Source of the DNA: Meconema thalassinum
Taxonomy: Eukaryota > Arthropoda > Insecta > Orthoptera > Tettigoniidae
NCBI GenBank assembly: GCA_946902985.2
Contig: CAMPQE020000053.1
Location: 124,001-188,000, forward strand
DNA length: 64,000 nucleotides
Direction of reading: 5' to 3'
This document shows, piece after piece, positions 1 through 11,265 of this stretch. The position numbers and the translations under genes are program-made. Position 1 is the first letter of the stretch, and the number at the start of each line of letters is the position of its first letter. The notes beneath the pieces are model-generated. The model saw only the letters and a program-made list of their open reading frames with translations, had not been told where the DNA came from and made no database searches.

Positions 1-1126
1 TGGAAACAATTGAAATAAATTAGATGCCAGTGGATTAACATTCGTAAAAGGATTTACTGTACCAAGTTTCACTGCACTCGCATGGTTAAATTGCGAGAAA
101 CGTCCATGTGAATATTTATACTTCGCGTCGCCGCCATGTTCGATTTGTGATCACCAGGTTATTTAAAGTCCTATAGGAGAACTTACGTTCATAGCCCCTA
201 TGAACATTAAATAATCAGTTTGATTGCTCTAATAGATTCGTAGATATTCAGAGTCGTCTGAATATTTCGGATGGTCGCAATGTTAGATTGTTAAATGTAT
301 AGGCCATAGAGTCATGTACCTTTGAAGGAACATTATTGCGTAGGTTCATTAATCAAACTTTCACTTCGATCGCTTGATTACGACAAAAAAATAAAAACTT
401 AATTTTAAAATTAGCACAGCCGCCATCTTGAGGTTATGTAAACAATTGAACTAAATTAGATACCAGTGCATTACAATGTGTATAAATATTTCCTGTACCA
501 GATTTCATTGCGATTGAAATATTAAATCGCGAGAAAGGTCTAATTAAAATTTTCAAATCCACTTGGCCGCCATGTTCGTTTTGTAGTTAACTGCTATTTG
601 AAAGTCTAGTAGGTGAACTTCCAGTAGTGTCTTTTATCTCTGTATAAAATTTCAGGGTGATACAGCTAATAGTTTCAGAGATATAGAATGCCGGGTGAAT
701 ATTTCGCTCACCCGCCATCTTGTGGTTATATAAATAATTGAACCAAGTTAATTGTCGGTGCATTACAATTTGTATAAACATATACTGTACCAAGTTTTAT
801 TGCGTTTGGTTGGTTAAATCGCGAGAAACGTCTATTTAAAAGTCGAAAATTCGCGTGGCCGCCATGTTGGTTTTGTAGTTACCAGTTTTTCAAAAGTCAT
901 AAAGGTGAACTTCTAGTAGTTTCGTTTAACACTGTAATAAATTCCAGGGTGAAATCGGTAAAAGTTTGGGAGATATTGAATGCTGGTGAAATATTTCGCA
1001 CAGTCGCCATGTTGGATTGGTGAGACATAACCAAATTTGAAGGGCACGCTCAAGGTCGCCCGGAATAGAACTATGAACCTACAGAGTTTCATTGAAATCG
1101 CTCCAGCCGTTTAGAATTTATTAGGG

Positions 1127-1143
1127 ACACACACACACACATA

Positions 1144-1185
<42 letters not shown>
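1127..1185. repeat. CA/CT microsatellite
   Basis: Dinucleotide tract of (CA)n interrupted by (CT)n, directly seen. It sits just inside the end of the family-A repeat, at the same relative place as the TGTC/TCTG tract of the related element at 51791-53160. Confidence 0.95.
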
Positions 1186-1206
1186 GGACAAAATGTGATC
1201 TCATAA

Positions 1207-1236
1207 GCCTATTTTTTCAAAATTGAAAATAGGCTA
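1207..1236. other. Terminal hairpin of family-A repeat
   Basis: The two arms 'agcctatttt' and 'aaaataggct' are exact reverse complements and enclose a short A/T loop. They mark the end of the repeat. The same AGCCTA-type hairpin is found at the start of the element at 51791. Confidence 0.7.
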
Positions 1237-1441
1237 AAAATGGACCCCAAATGACAAGAAGGTTACCGTTCCCATAAGACAATAAAATGTTTAAAATAAG
1301 CATAAAATGACGAAAAACAAAGTTAATTAAGCTCCAATTATAAAATACCTTCTCGCAATAAATGAGGTCTGATCCTTCTACGAAAACCTGCATATTCTGC
1401 CTATTTTCGCCTATCCCCGAGTTTGTCCGGTGAAATCTACC
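1237..1441. repeat. Fragment of family-C repeat, inverted copy at 41602-41815
   Basis: About 205 bp ending in 'gaaatctacct'. Its reverse complement is present almost unchanged at 41602-41815, where it starts 'aggtagatttc'. The shared sequence continues through ~30 bp of adjoining BEL coding DNA (1442-1470), so the right-hand copy was made after this repeat had joined the BEL element. No ORF. Confidence 0.7.
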
Positions 1442-1454
1442 TCCGCCTTCCGGC

Positions 1455-1640
1455 GTGCCGAGAGGACTTTGTGTATTTTGTAAGGGCTCACATTACATAT
1501 ATTCATGTGATTCCTTCAAAAAACTTAGTGTACATGACCGACCCAATGTTGTAAGAGAGAATAAACTTTGTTTTAATTGTTTGGGCAACAATCATAATGT
1601 CGATCAGTGTCAATCAAGGCTCGTGCATGATCTGCGGTAA
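1455..1640 (+). pseudogene. BEL-1 gag zinc-knuckle fragment
   Basis: The 61-residue frame shows the cysteine/histidine spacing of BEL gag nucleocapsid knuckles: C-x2-C with a following H and C (CVFCKGSHYIYSC), then CFNCLGNNHNVDQC, a good CCHC match. A third knuckle-like CMICG sequence lies in the next frame, so a frameshift occurred near 1600-1625. Nucleocapsid knuckles bind element RNA. Upstream gag (the DUF1759-like part present in BEL-2) is absent. Nonfunctional fragment. Confidence 0.8.
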
Positions 1641-2118
1641 ATATCGCAATACACTTCTGCATAATGAGATAAGACGTGATCGCACCAGGCCAATGGCTAC
1701 GTCACGTGGGACAGAGAGCGAACACATCTCTCGCCATACAGCTAATCACCACACAGCGCGTCCACTAGATGCCACTCACTGCGCTGTAAAGGAATCCAAT
1801 CTGTCAACAGTCGTGTTATCAACAGCAAAAGAAAAATTCAAAGACAGTCATGGTAATATGCATGAGGCCAGATGTTTGCTGTACTCAGGTTCTCAAACTA
1901 ATTTCGTGAGCGAAGAATTAGCTCAATTATTACATCTTAGGAAACAAAAACACATTACACCAGTAACTGGAATAAACGGTGCAGGGGTTCAAACCTCACA
2001 TTGCGTTACAATTCATTTACAGTCTGCGGTCAGCTCGTTCATTATAGATGCTACATGCCTAGGGCTATCGAAGATTACCAACAACCTACCAAGTAGAAAA
2101 ATTGACATTTCAAGATAG
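1597..2118 (+). pseudogene. BEL-1 aspartic protease fragment
   Basis: The 173-residue frame starts in the last zinc knuckle and then contains a retropepsin-like segment. The active-site block, normally DSGS followed by T-N-F-V in this family, reads YSGSQTNFV here, so the catalytic aspartate is replaced by tyrosine. The following GINGAG-like flap region is recognisable. The frame ends at 2118, but homology resumes in another frame at 2179 (CADIFF...GWVVAGQ), which is the usual BEL protease-to-RT linker. Broken and catalytically dead. Confidence 0.8.
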
Positions 2119-2178
2119 AATTTACCCGCCAATATACAATATGCTGACAGAAATTTCAACATTCCAGGCAAGATCGAT

Positions 2179-3300
2179 TTGCTACTCTGTGCAGACATAT
2201 TCTTTAAGGTCATACTAGAAGGTAAGAAAACTCGTGATGGGTTACCAACCTTGCAGAATACGCATCTGGGATGGGTAGTAGCTGGTCAGGCACCCCTGCA
2301 ACAACAAAGGGAAAATACAACGTCGCTATTCAATCAAATAGACCAACTAGACAAACAGCTTAAAAGATTCTGGGAAATTGATGAATTGCATACGTCACCA
2401 ATCACTAAGGAAGAAAGAGCTTGCGAAGAGCACTTTACGAAGAATACAACGCGTAATGCTACGGGAAGGTTCCGAGTTCGACTACCCCTTAAACGAACTT
2501 CATCGCAGCTAGGGAATTCATATCCACAGGCAGTAGTGAGATTCCACGCCATTGAGAAAAAACTTAATCCTGATCATAAGTTAAAGCAAGAATATTCAAC
2601 ATTCATGAATGAGTATTTACAACTTCGTCACATGAAACCAGTATTTACGTGCACCGAAGTTGGAGGATACTTCATGCCACACCATGCATTATTCAAACCG
2701 ACAAGTACCAGCACTAAAACTCGTGTTGTCTTTGATGCGTCCGCAAAAACTGACAGTGGCGTATCTTTAAATGTTAATTTACTCGTAGGCCCTACAATAC
2801 TAGACGACCTGCATGCTATTGTACTACGTTTCAGGACACACAAAATTGCTCTTGTCGCAGATATTACAAAAATGTACCGCCAGATTCAAGTTGTCAAAGA
2901 CACGAAGCTACAACGAATACTATGGAGGAACAATAGTACAGAACCACTGCAGTGTTTTGAACTCATGACAGTGACTTATGGAACGGCAATCGCTCCGTTT
3001 CTAGCTACGAGATGATGCTTACAACAGTTAGCTGATGAAGAGACGAAGGAATTTCCACAAGCAGCAGTTGTCCTCAGGATTTTTATGTTGATGACCTTCT
3101 AAGCGGAGCTAATACTGAATTAGGGGCTATTCACTTACATCAAGAATTAGATACACTACTGTTAAGAGGAGGATTTGAACTTAAGAAATGGTGTTCTAAC
3201 AGCAGTAAGGTCATGTCAACAATACCAGAAGAAAATAGAGAAACCAAATCGCCAATTCAACTCGACAGTGCAGACACGGTAAGGACATAGGGAATAATCT
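2179..3300 (+). pseudogene. BEL-1 reverse transcriptase fragment
   Basis: The frame 2179-3015 carries the linker motif HLGWVVAGQ and then BEL/Pao RT blocks: VVFDASAKT, a GP-containing block, and ADITKMYRQIQV followed by a Q-x-I-L-W-R block. It stops at 3015. The catalytic YVDD is still encoded at 3084-3095 in a different frame. Another stop lies near 3288. RT would copy element RNA into DNA in cytoplasmic particles. The catalytic motif survives but the gene is frameshifted. Confidence 0.88.
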
Positions 3301-4020
3301 GGCACCCCTCAACAGATCAATTTCAATTCGATATTACTGTCAAGAGGTTTGTTCACGTAACCAAGAGAAGTGTACTCTCGTCTATTGCTGCAATTTTTGA
3401 CCCTTTGGGTTTATTAGGTCCAGTTATCCTCTCCTGTAAGGTCTTTATGCAACAAAACTGGTCTCTTCAATTATAATGGGACCAAGAACTACCATGTCAG
3501 CTTCTTAACAATTGGAATGAAATTTACTCGCAACTGCCAGAACTTAACGATAATAAAATTGACAGGTACGTTTTAAGTGATAACAAGATTACAAACTATC
3601 AATTACATGGTTTGTGTGACACCTCTGAATGTGCTTACGGAGCTTGCGTATACATTCGTATTACAGATAAACAAGGGATTATTACATGCAATTTAATGTG
3701 TTCTAAATCAAAAGTCGCGCCACTTAAACAATTGTCAATTCCGCGTTTAGAATTGTGCGGCGCTCTCCTATTGGCAAGGTCACTGAATCGAACATTCAAG
3801 AGTCTCACTTTGGAGATTAGTTCTATTCATGCCTGGACGGACTCAACAATTGTCTTACAATGGATTTCTTCACCATCGTCGTAATGGAAAACATTTGTCG
3901 CCAATCGGGTCTCTGAAATCCAGGACACGGCAAAGACATGTACATGGCATCATGTATCTACACAACAGAATCCAGCTGACGTATTGTCACGAGGAAGCGG
4001 ACCCAAAGCATTAAAATTAA
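3301..4020 (+). pseudogene. BEL-1 A17/RNase H-like region
   Basis: A post-RT segment near 3395-3460 encodes the DPLGLLGPV-type motif typical of the Pao 'peptidase A17' region. The open frame 3612-3884 encodes CDTSECAYGA, SKSKVAPLKQLSIPRLEL and AWTDSTIVLQWI, the RNase H-like signature of BEL elements. A stop at about 3883 and a shift near 3900 interrupt it. RNase H activity would degrade the RNA template. Family placement is firm; the copy is broken. Confidence 0.8.
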
Positions 4021-4589
4021 ACATCCTCTGCTGGCACGGCGCGTCCTGGTTGTGCCAGCCTGAAGAATTATGGCCAATTACTACCGTGGAATGTACCTCA
4101 GAAGCACTCAAAGCTAAACCCACAGCATGTGCAGTCACCAGCTGCAAGAATGAAGATATCACTTCACGGTTTTCCTCAGTGTTAAAAATGAAACGTTTCT
4201 TAGCTTACTGTAAGCGATTTATCTACAATCTACAGCACCCTCGTACGAAGATTACAGGAGAATTAAGTACTGAAGAATGCAATAATGCACTACTTTTCTG
4301 TGTACGATATATTCAACACCAGGAATGTCAAAGGGAATTTCAAGACCTCCAATTGAGGAAGGAAGTTGACAAGAGAAGTCAGTTAAAGTCACTCACTCCA
4401 TTTCTCGACAAAGACAGATATATCAGAGTGGGCGGGCGATTACGCAATGCAGACGTAGCATACGACCAGAAACATCAGTTTATATTACCAGCTCATCACC
4501 ATGTCACGAAATTGATTATCCGCGACGAACATTTAAGACTACTACATGCTAGAACACAGCTGCTGGTTGCTTCATTAAGAATGAAATAG
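3984..4589 (+). pseudogene. BEL-1 integrase N-terminal region
   Basis: The 201-residue frame contains a linker and then the BEL integrase zinc-binding region: RVGGRLRNADV, HQFILPAHHHVTKLIIRDEH and LLHARTQ, in which the H...H half of the HHCC finger is visible. The C...C half (IRKCVTCYR) follows the stop at about 4590 in the next frame. The finger helps integrase bind and multimerise on LTR ends. Confidence 0.8.
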
Positions 4590-4637
4590 TGGATTCCTCA
4601 CGCTAGGACAACTGTCAAAGGTGTCATTCGCAAATGC

Positions 4638-5423
4638 GTGACATGCTACAGGTTCAAGGCTAATAGCTCATCGCAATTAATGGGTCAGCTGCCTACTGAA
4701 AGAGTTAAGCCTACTCGTCCTTTCCTATATACTGGAGTGCATTTCGAGGGGCCATTATTTATAAAACAAGGTTCTCCACGGAGTAACACGAAAGTTAATT
4801 GTTACTTTGCACTTTTTGTCTGCTTAGCCACCAAGGCCATTCATTTGGAACTTGTAAGCAATATAACTACCGAAGCCTTCATTGCTGCTTTAAGAAGAAT
4901 GATAGCCCGGAGAGGGAAAGTACTTCAAATTCACAGTGACAACAGTTCGTCATTCATCGGAGCCAGAAATCAACTTCAAGAACTTCATGAGTTGTTCCAG
5001 TCAGAGCAACACCAACGACACATTGAAAGGGTTGGAATTCAAGAAGGATTTACCTGGATATTCATTCCTCCACGAGCACCACATTTTGGAGGGCTTTGGG
5101 AAACTGGGGTAAAATCTATGAAATGTCATCTTACTAGAGTTACCATGCACGCTCACTTGACATTTGAAGAAATGACTACGCTCTTCTGTCAGATCGAAGC
5201 CATTTTAAATTCACGACCAATCACTCTTCTGAACAACGACCCAAATGACACATCCTATCTGTCACCAGGACACTTCCTGATAGGAGAACCCATGATGGCC
5301 ATTCCAGAACCCGTTTTGGCCTTGTCAACCACTTCCGGTCTTTCCAGGTGCCACCATCTTCAAAAAATTAAGCAACAATTTTGGAATAGGTGGTCATCTG
5401 ACTATCTGGGCAGCTTGCAGTAG
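4638..5423 (+). pseudogene. BEL-1 integrase catalytic core
   Basis: The 261-residue frame holds the rve-type core: a first-strand block YTGVHFEGP, where BEL integrases normally have aspartate at the histidine (first catalytic D lost), then HSDNSSSF with the second aspartate, then APHFGGLWE with the glutamate. The conserved end NSRPITLLNNDPNDTSYLSPGHFLIGEP follows. Integrase would insert element cDNA into chromosomes. One missing catalytic residue and the flanking stops make this copy inactive. Confidence 0.87.
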
Positions 5424-5426
5424 CGC

Positions 5427-5639
5427 ATGAAGTGGAAGTCGGCACAGCCCAGTGTGCCTACAGGAACGGTGGTCCTTATTAAAGATGATCATATTCCACC
5501 ATTGGACTGGATATTGGGCGTCGTTCAGCAAACATTCCCAGGCAAGGACGGCTTGGTGAGAGTCGTTGATATCCGCACGTCTTCGGGAGTTTATAGGAGA
5601 CCTGTGCACAAGTTGTGCCCACTCCCAATTGACCAATGA
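5427..5639 (+). pseudogene. BEL-1 integrase C-terminal DUF5641-like domain
   Basis: The 70-residue frame contains VPTGTVVLIKDDHIPPLDW, GKDGLVRVVDIRTSSG and RPVHKLCPLP. This matches the conserved C-terminal domain that ends BEL/Pao polyproteins. A stop at 5424 separates it from the core. The terminal stop at 5637-5639 fits the natural end of pol. Confidence 0.85.
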
Positions 5640-5805
5640 CTTCAGTGTATGCTTCGTCAATGTATTTGTGTATTTGTATAATTATGAGCATTGACAGTTT
5701 TAAGAGGGATCTCGATTCTAGTGATCATATTTTCAGGGAAGTTATTTTTCATTGTTTAATTGTATTTCAAATAAAATATGCGAGCACATTTTAAGTGGGC
5801 CGGTA
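5640..5805 (+). other. BEL-1 3' untranslated segment
   Basis: Short non-coding stretch between the pol stop and the presumed 3' LTR. The sequence 'aagtgggccgg' (about 5795-5805) immediately before TGTTAATG could be a weak polypurine tract. Nothing else was seen. Confidence 0.45.
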
Positions 5806-6250
5806 TGTTAATGCACATTCAGCATTAACAGTTTTGCTAGTCTAGTTTAGATTTTCTTTGGAGTATTCACCATGGAAATCAACAGATATAGGCTCGACAA
5901 TATTCATTATTCTTTTTCATTGGCATGTATGGCAGTGGAATCAAGTAGTGCAATACACGAATGACCGGCGTACATTAATTGATTTCAAATACTGTATACT
6001 ACATTTCATTATTTTTTAATTACATTAAGTGGTCCTCCGCAAATAACCTTAAATATACGTGATATATACTGCGACCACCAGAGGTAAGGTTCGGTCGTGA
6101 ACACACATTCTAATTCGCGACCAAACAGAGGAAGAATATTAATGGCCTACCTGCCAATAAAATAAACTGCCATCCAATTCTTCGCTTCCGTTACCGTCTT
6201 CCTGATCAATATAATAGTGAGAATCCGAGTCTACGGATCTTGTTTCAACT
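5806..6250 (+). repeat. Probable 3' LTR of BEL-1
   Basis: The segment begins TGTTAATGCACATTCAGCATTAACA directly after the end of pol. No second copy of this LTR is in the window, so its limits are estimated: start from the TG after a purine-rich stretch, end before the repeated block at 6258. No ORF. Confidence 0.45.
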
Positions 6251-6257
6251 TTGACTT

Positions 6258-6350
6258 TGCGCCACTACAGGTCTAGTAATAATAATAATAATAATGCGCG
6301 TCAGAGTAGCAGTGGAAGATAAAATCAACGAGGTCGCAAATGGACGGGGG
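6258..6350 (+). repeat. ~90-bp direct repeat, copy 1
   Basis: Runs from 'ttgcgccactacaggtc' through an (AAT)n tract to 'gaggtcgcaaatgg'. Almost the same sequence is at 11179-11264. The two copies bracket a ~4.8-kb A-rich segment. Confidence 0.8.
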
Positions 6351-6517
6351 AAAAGACGTCTTGCTCGACCCGGTGCTGGGCCCAAGGTTTTCGGAGCGAG
6401 CAAAGGATGACTTACAAAAAACCAAATGGAAACATATAATTGCTTAATGCAATAATCAAAAGTGCAAAAACGAGAATCCCATAAATTTAATTAAAGAAAA
6501 CCCAGAGGCGTGTTAAT
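6351..6517. other. Unassigned stretch
   Basis: Non-coding sequence between the ~90-bp repeat and the 1.6-kb repeated block. No motif, ORF or repeat partner was recognised in this window. Confidence 0.5.
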
Positions 6518-8113
6518 CGTGCCTTTGTTACATCACAAAGACAAGATTGACGAAATCGAGATAACGATAAGGATGGGGAACTTAAATATAAGAAATGAAA
6601 AGACAAGGGAGCTATATTACTTAAAATATAAAAATGTATTAAAGATAAAAGGAAGAGCGTGTACACGAAATAAACAAGTTACTTAAAACAAAGAAAAAAT
6701 GTAAGCTAAGACAAGATCAATAATAAAAAAGAAACCCAATACCAAGAATAAAGACTTAAAAAACTAAAAAGCACGACAGAACCTGAGTACAGCTCATCAA
6801 CATGAATCTAACGAAAAGATACGAACATGGAATAATATAAAATGAAACTTACAAAAGCCAGAGAGAAACGCTCAACTTGCAAAAATTCATAAATTGAACA
6901 TTAACGAGACGCGAAGCTTTTCATGATGTTATGTTATCATACCGGAGGGAAGGGGGAGGAGTGAGGTGAGTAAAACAAAGGGGAGAGAGATTTCACGGGG
7001 GGTAGGAAGAAGGAAAAGACAAGGGGGATTATTATTAAGTTAAGTAATACGGCGAAAATCAAAAGAGAAAAACAAAACAAAAAGAAAATGAAATATACAG
7101 AGATGCATTACATTACAATTGACTTGGGACGAAAGAGACCGGTAAAAATCGAAAGCACTCTATAAAATAATAGGCTTATACTCCAACATAATGCCACACC
7201 AACGCGACATATAAAAAAGAATAATATGACATCGGAACTGGAGAAATCCCAGTTAACCACCGTCACATGTATTCTATAAACAAAATGGACACGTATTAGT
7301 GGGAGACTTTGGACATAAGTCCCGTTACCTCACATATGCTGTCCGCAAACAAAGGTCCAATTGCTACCAATCAAACGAAGCGTTTGTGGTACAAAAGAGA
7401 CACCGACGCAAAAGACGAGCACCAAGGCCCGACAGGAAGCATACATAAGGCAAGACGCAGAAACGCAATACTTTCGAATCTTACAGGTATTAACCAAAAT
7501 AATAAAACTGTGAGAAGGGTACATAACAAAAGCAAAAAGTAAGGACTCCGCAGTATGACATTACGCAAGGTCCCGGAGATCTGGTTCAAGGATGATAATA
7601 CTAACAGTAACATCTTGAAAAGGAAAGAGAATGAAGCAAAATAAGGAACATTGAACGAAAACAATTACACTGCGTTAGATAGAAATACATTGAGCCGTAC
7701 TCACATTTCGCTGCGCCATGATGGTGGGCCTCTGCCCGAATACACACGTTCGCCCTACATCTCGGCACGTCCAAGACTGAATAAGCTTCTGTCCCCCAGA
7801 GAGGAGAGAAGCCTCTCAGAAATATAATATGCGCAGTTTGGGAGTGGCACCAAACTCTCGTCAAATATTGGCAGAGCCAATCGCTGAACAAATTGCACAA
7901 CAAATTGCAAGGTAAGCCACAACACTAGCCAATACGAGAGAACTAGGTAGTATGTAGCTAGGGGTTGCACATCGTTAGACAGAGAGATACATACTGACAA
8001 ACTGCGCACTTTTAAACACACGAGGCGTAATATAAAGTTGTCACAACATATGACAATAATAATAATAATAATAATAATAATATAAACTATAGATTCATGA
8101 AAAGTGGTTCAAG
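6518..8113. repeat. 1.6-kb dispersed repeat block D, left copy
   Basis: A-rich non-coding block starting 'tttgttacatcacaaagac' and ending 'atagattcatgaaa(a/t)gtggttcaa'. It matches 40196-41572 plus 45648-45863 in direct orientation, where the copy is split by an insertion. It includes a 3-bp AAT microsatellite (about 8051-8082). Short ORFs in it (for example 7309-7542) recur in both copies but show no known domain and are probably incidental. It may be part of a long LTR or leader; not determined. Confidence 0.75.
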
Positions 8114-11100
8114 TTCCACCGCTTTCTCCCAAAAAATTTCTTTTATATAACAAAAGCATAAAAGAAAATCTTTCCTTTACTCAACAAAATTATATAAAAT
8201 AACATTCTCAGATTAGATATATTTGAACAGGGCGAAGGAAAGGAAATTACATCATGTACACTAGATACACACATGAAAAATATAGGCATAATAAAATGTT
8301 CTCACTTTTCTCTTATTCATAAGACGCAGCTTAATTAAAAGTTCTTTGAACGTCATAACTTCCATAAAAGGCTTGACGAAACGCAAGTCTCTTTTCTCAT
8401 ACACACGTATATTTTCATACACACGTTTTCACGAAGATGTTCACTGATGAGGAAAATTATTCCTTTTTGGTACGAAAGAAAGGATATTAAAATTAAATTA
8501 AATCAACAGAAATTCAAATTATATAAAGGATCAGTACAGGCGTGAAATAAGGGCGGTACCTACCTCTACTGCATGTCAAGACGTCACACAAATTAAAATG
8601 GATGTACCAAAAAGAAAATAATAAAAATAATAATAATTAAACGGTCAATCATCAGTTAGACACTCCCAGATGACCTGGAGAAAGCGAAGGCTTCTTAATG
8701 GTGACCTTCTGGAAATCAGTCGTTTTCTAATAATGAAAGAAAGAAACCGTTAAATCATGATCACATAAAAAATGTATAAAGGGGAGCACCCTGTATACAA
8801 AATAGGGCTTGCGTCGGGGAAATATATGGGGTTACATAGTCTGTGTAAGAGTGAAAGTGGATTCATTTTTGTCAGCTGGAAAGTAAAGGTATGAATAGAC
8901 AAGGTCCTCAGACCAAACGACAGAAGAGTAAAGAGCCGTGAACAGGGTCTAAGAATACACCGACCACTTCTCAGGTACTTGGAGACTAGCTATCGCCACC
9001 GGAAACACTCTCCAAATACATCACAGATACAGGAAAATAATACACATTACCTCAGAGAAAACATATTAGAATGAAATGATTTATAAAAACATGATATCAC
9101 AAAACCGTAAAACAGAAGTTTGGATTAAAAGTAAACAACTATATCAATAAACTGAGAACAAATCACTGTCACTACAAGAAAAGAATTTAGTCGACAGACC
9201 ATCCCAGACGCTGCCGAACAATAGCGAGTCATGTCTGTAGCTAGGACAATGGGTTGACCCGGCTCCTTTGAACAAAAGCAGGCAGGTACAGGAAATCGAC
9301 TTAGGCAGAGGTATGGCTCAACACATCTTTTGAAATCCTCCGTGTAACTCAGGCGGCCATGGGTATCTCCTGCCTAACTAGATGCATAGAAGGAGTAAAG
9401 GGGCAAAATATACTAATAACCTTCATCAAAAGACATTAAGTACTAATAAATAAAAAGGAATAATAACTCAAAGTGACTGTCGAAACAAAAAATACCATCC
9501 CGGACAGAGAACGAAAAAACAAATAATTACGTTACAAAGTACCTTCCAAAAAAGAACTGACTGAAACCTCGCATAAAACCAATCAAGACCAGACATACAA
9601 TCAATCAAACACGAATCCCAACAATAAATATTATCAACCCTAAAAAATAAAATGGTTACTGCGTCAACATACGGGCCGTAGAATTCAGAGGTACCGGATA
9701 AAAATTAAAGACACAGAGGGTATGGCTTATCCCATACTAATGTAAGAAAATTGGGTAATGCACGCCAGAGTAGTTCACACGAACATCAATGTCCCATACC
9801 ACGGATGCCGTAGACATAAAATGGTTGGTATCTCTGAGTAATACTTATCGTATATATATATATATAGTTTAAATTGAATAGGGTATAAAATCAAAATTGA
9901 ACTAAAATTGAAACCACCCACAAATAACTATTGATAAAAATTCATTAAACTCATTGACACACACATTCATCTCAAAATACAACCAACAAAAACACTACAT
10001 ACATACTCCTTCCCATAAACAAATCAAATTTTTTCCATTACATCAGAATGCTAATATGAGTCGTTGGAACACCATGGAAACGCAAATAACGGACTACAGG
10101 TCATCGAGACAAACTTCATCCCATACTAAAGATTGACGAATCGTGTAGAATCTATGTACACCCTAAGTGGGCGTCGAAGCCGTGGGACAGGTCCCATACC
10201 CTAATCCCGACGGAGACCCCACCTAGCAGGTTTCCCTACGAAATACACACTACCATACTGAACATATAGTAACTTCAAGCTTATATAAACAATTTTTAAT
10301 GAAAACCTACATTGAAAATCCCCTGACAAAAATAAAACAATCACCCTCCTTAATTATGAAACAAACTCAACTCCCAATCATAACACACATAATAGCTCAA
10401 CAGACCATTCGTAACTGAAACATAAAACACATTACAAACACCAAACGTTAGTATAATTACGCAAGGCTCAACGTTGGTCGGGGCGACCATAGGATTTAAA
10501 GATACGGTTCTCATAAGTGGGCCTACCTCCATTGGGAAAACTACGGAGAAAGAGGGGCGGGGGTTTTAGGCCGCACGGTAATGAAGAGAAACCTGTCAGT
10601 AGCTGTTCCAGACTGAGATATATGGAGGGGTAAGGCGAGTTCTGAGAAATATCACAGTTAACTAAAGGTAAGGACTGAAACCCTTGAGAGAAATGCATTT
10701 CCTACTTCACAGAAAGTAAAATAAAAACGTCCACAACACTGACGAAATGAAAAGGAAGAGAAAGCAAACAAAATTTCCTCTCGCCTTAAAATCACCGTTA
10801 ACCGAACAAATGTCTACTAGAGGAAGCAAATACATAAAAGCAGGTTACAATACCGTGATGTGTCGTGTTCCAGCGATGCGATGTACTCACTGATATGTTG
10901 CCACTGTTCACCTGGAAGCTGGGTCTTTTGGATGTCTTGTTTACTTGAGGGACAAAACCACCTTTCCTTGGAGGTGCGTTTCCTGGATGCCCATAGTTCA
11001 CACAGAAAGTAACTTCACCCTTTCTTCAGGGGTGGGGGAAAACAATTCACTGAATTCCTTAAACTCAAAGAAAAACAAATTTTAATACAACGTAAATGAA

Positions 11101-11178
11101 GAGAAAAGTAATAATAGGTTAATAACTTGAGAGGGGGGAGGGGGGAACGATTTCAAACGCAACCACGCTCTGCTACCA
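8114..11178. other. Unassigned A-rich non-coding region
   Basis: No ORF resembles a known protein. Contents seen: scattered A-rich stretches, a (TA)n tract near 9850-9866, and near 11135-11190 a sequence whose minus strand resembles the 5' half of a tRNA (GTAGTGGCGCAATGGTAGCA, an A-box-like match), possibly a SINE remnant. No partner for most of this region was found elsewhere in the window. Confidence 0.5.
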
Positions 11179-11264
11179 TTGCGCCACTACAGGTCAAGTA
11201 ATAATAATAATAATAATGCGCGTCAGAGTAGCAGTGGAAGATAAAATCAACGAGGTCGCAAATG
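11179..11264 (+). repeat. ~90-bp direct repeat, copy 2
   Basis: Near-identical to 6258-6350. It ends in 'gaggtcgcaaatgg', immediately before the TGGTGTATTTTTGG start of the BEL-2 LTR-like block. Confidence 0.8.
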
Positions 11265-11265
11265 G

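Larger units (their letters stand above)
1..1236. repeat. Partial hairpin/microsatellite-ended repeat, family A
   Basis: Non-coding repeat whose start lies outside the window. It contains three diverged copies of a segment that runs from a 'ttaaat(t/c)gcgagaaa' stretch through 'gccgccatgtt' to 'ggtgaactt' (near 86-185, 515-625 and 812-915), spaced about 300-430 bp. A CA-rich microsatellite and a terminal hairpin follow. Reverse-complemented, the last ~100 bases match the first ~100 bases of the complete element at 51791-53160: AGCCTA start, hairpin, 'cttatgagatc', then a TG/TCTG microsatellite. Both therefore belong to one family. No coding potential was seen. Confidence 0.6.
1442..6250 (+). 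mobile_element. Decayed BEL/Pao LTR retrotransposon (BEL-1), 5'-truncated
   Basis: Order of recognisable pieces: CCHC zinc knuckles, aspartic protease, reverse transcriptase, A17/RNase H-like region, integrase zinc-binding and catalytic core, C-terminal DUF5641-like domain, then a probable 3' LTR from about 5806. This order and the individual motifs are typical of BEL/Pao elements. The 5' LTR and the N-terminal part of gag are missing: family-C repeat sequence lies directly upstream. The reading frame is broken by many stops and shifts, so the copy is inactive. Confidence 0.9.

Noticed and set aside
7309..7542. 77-codon ORF repeated at 40955-41212
   Set aside because: Part of dispersed repeat block D. 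No domain, low complexity, and conservation is expected from repeat identity.
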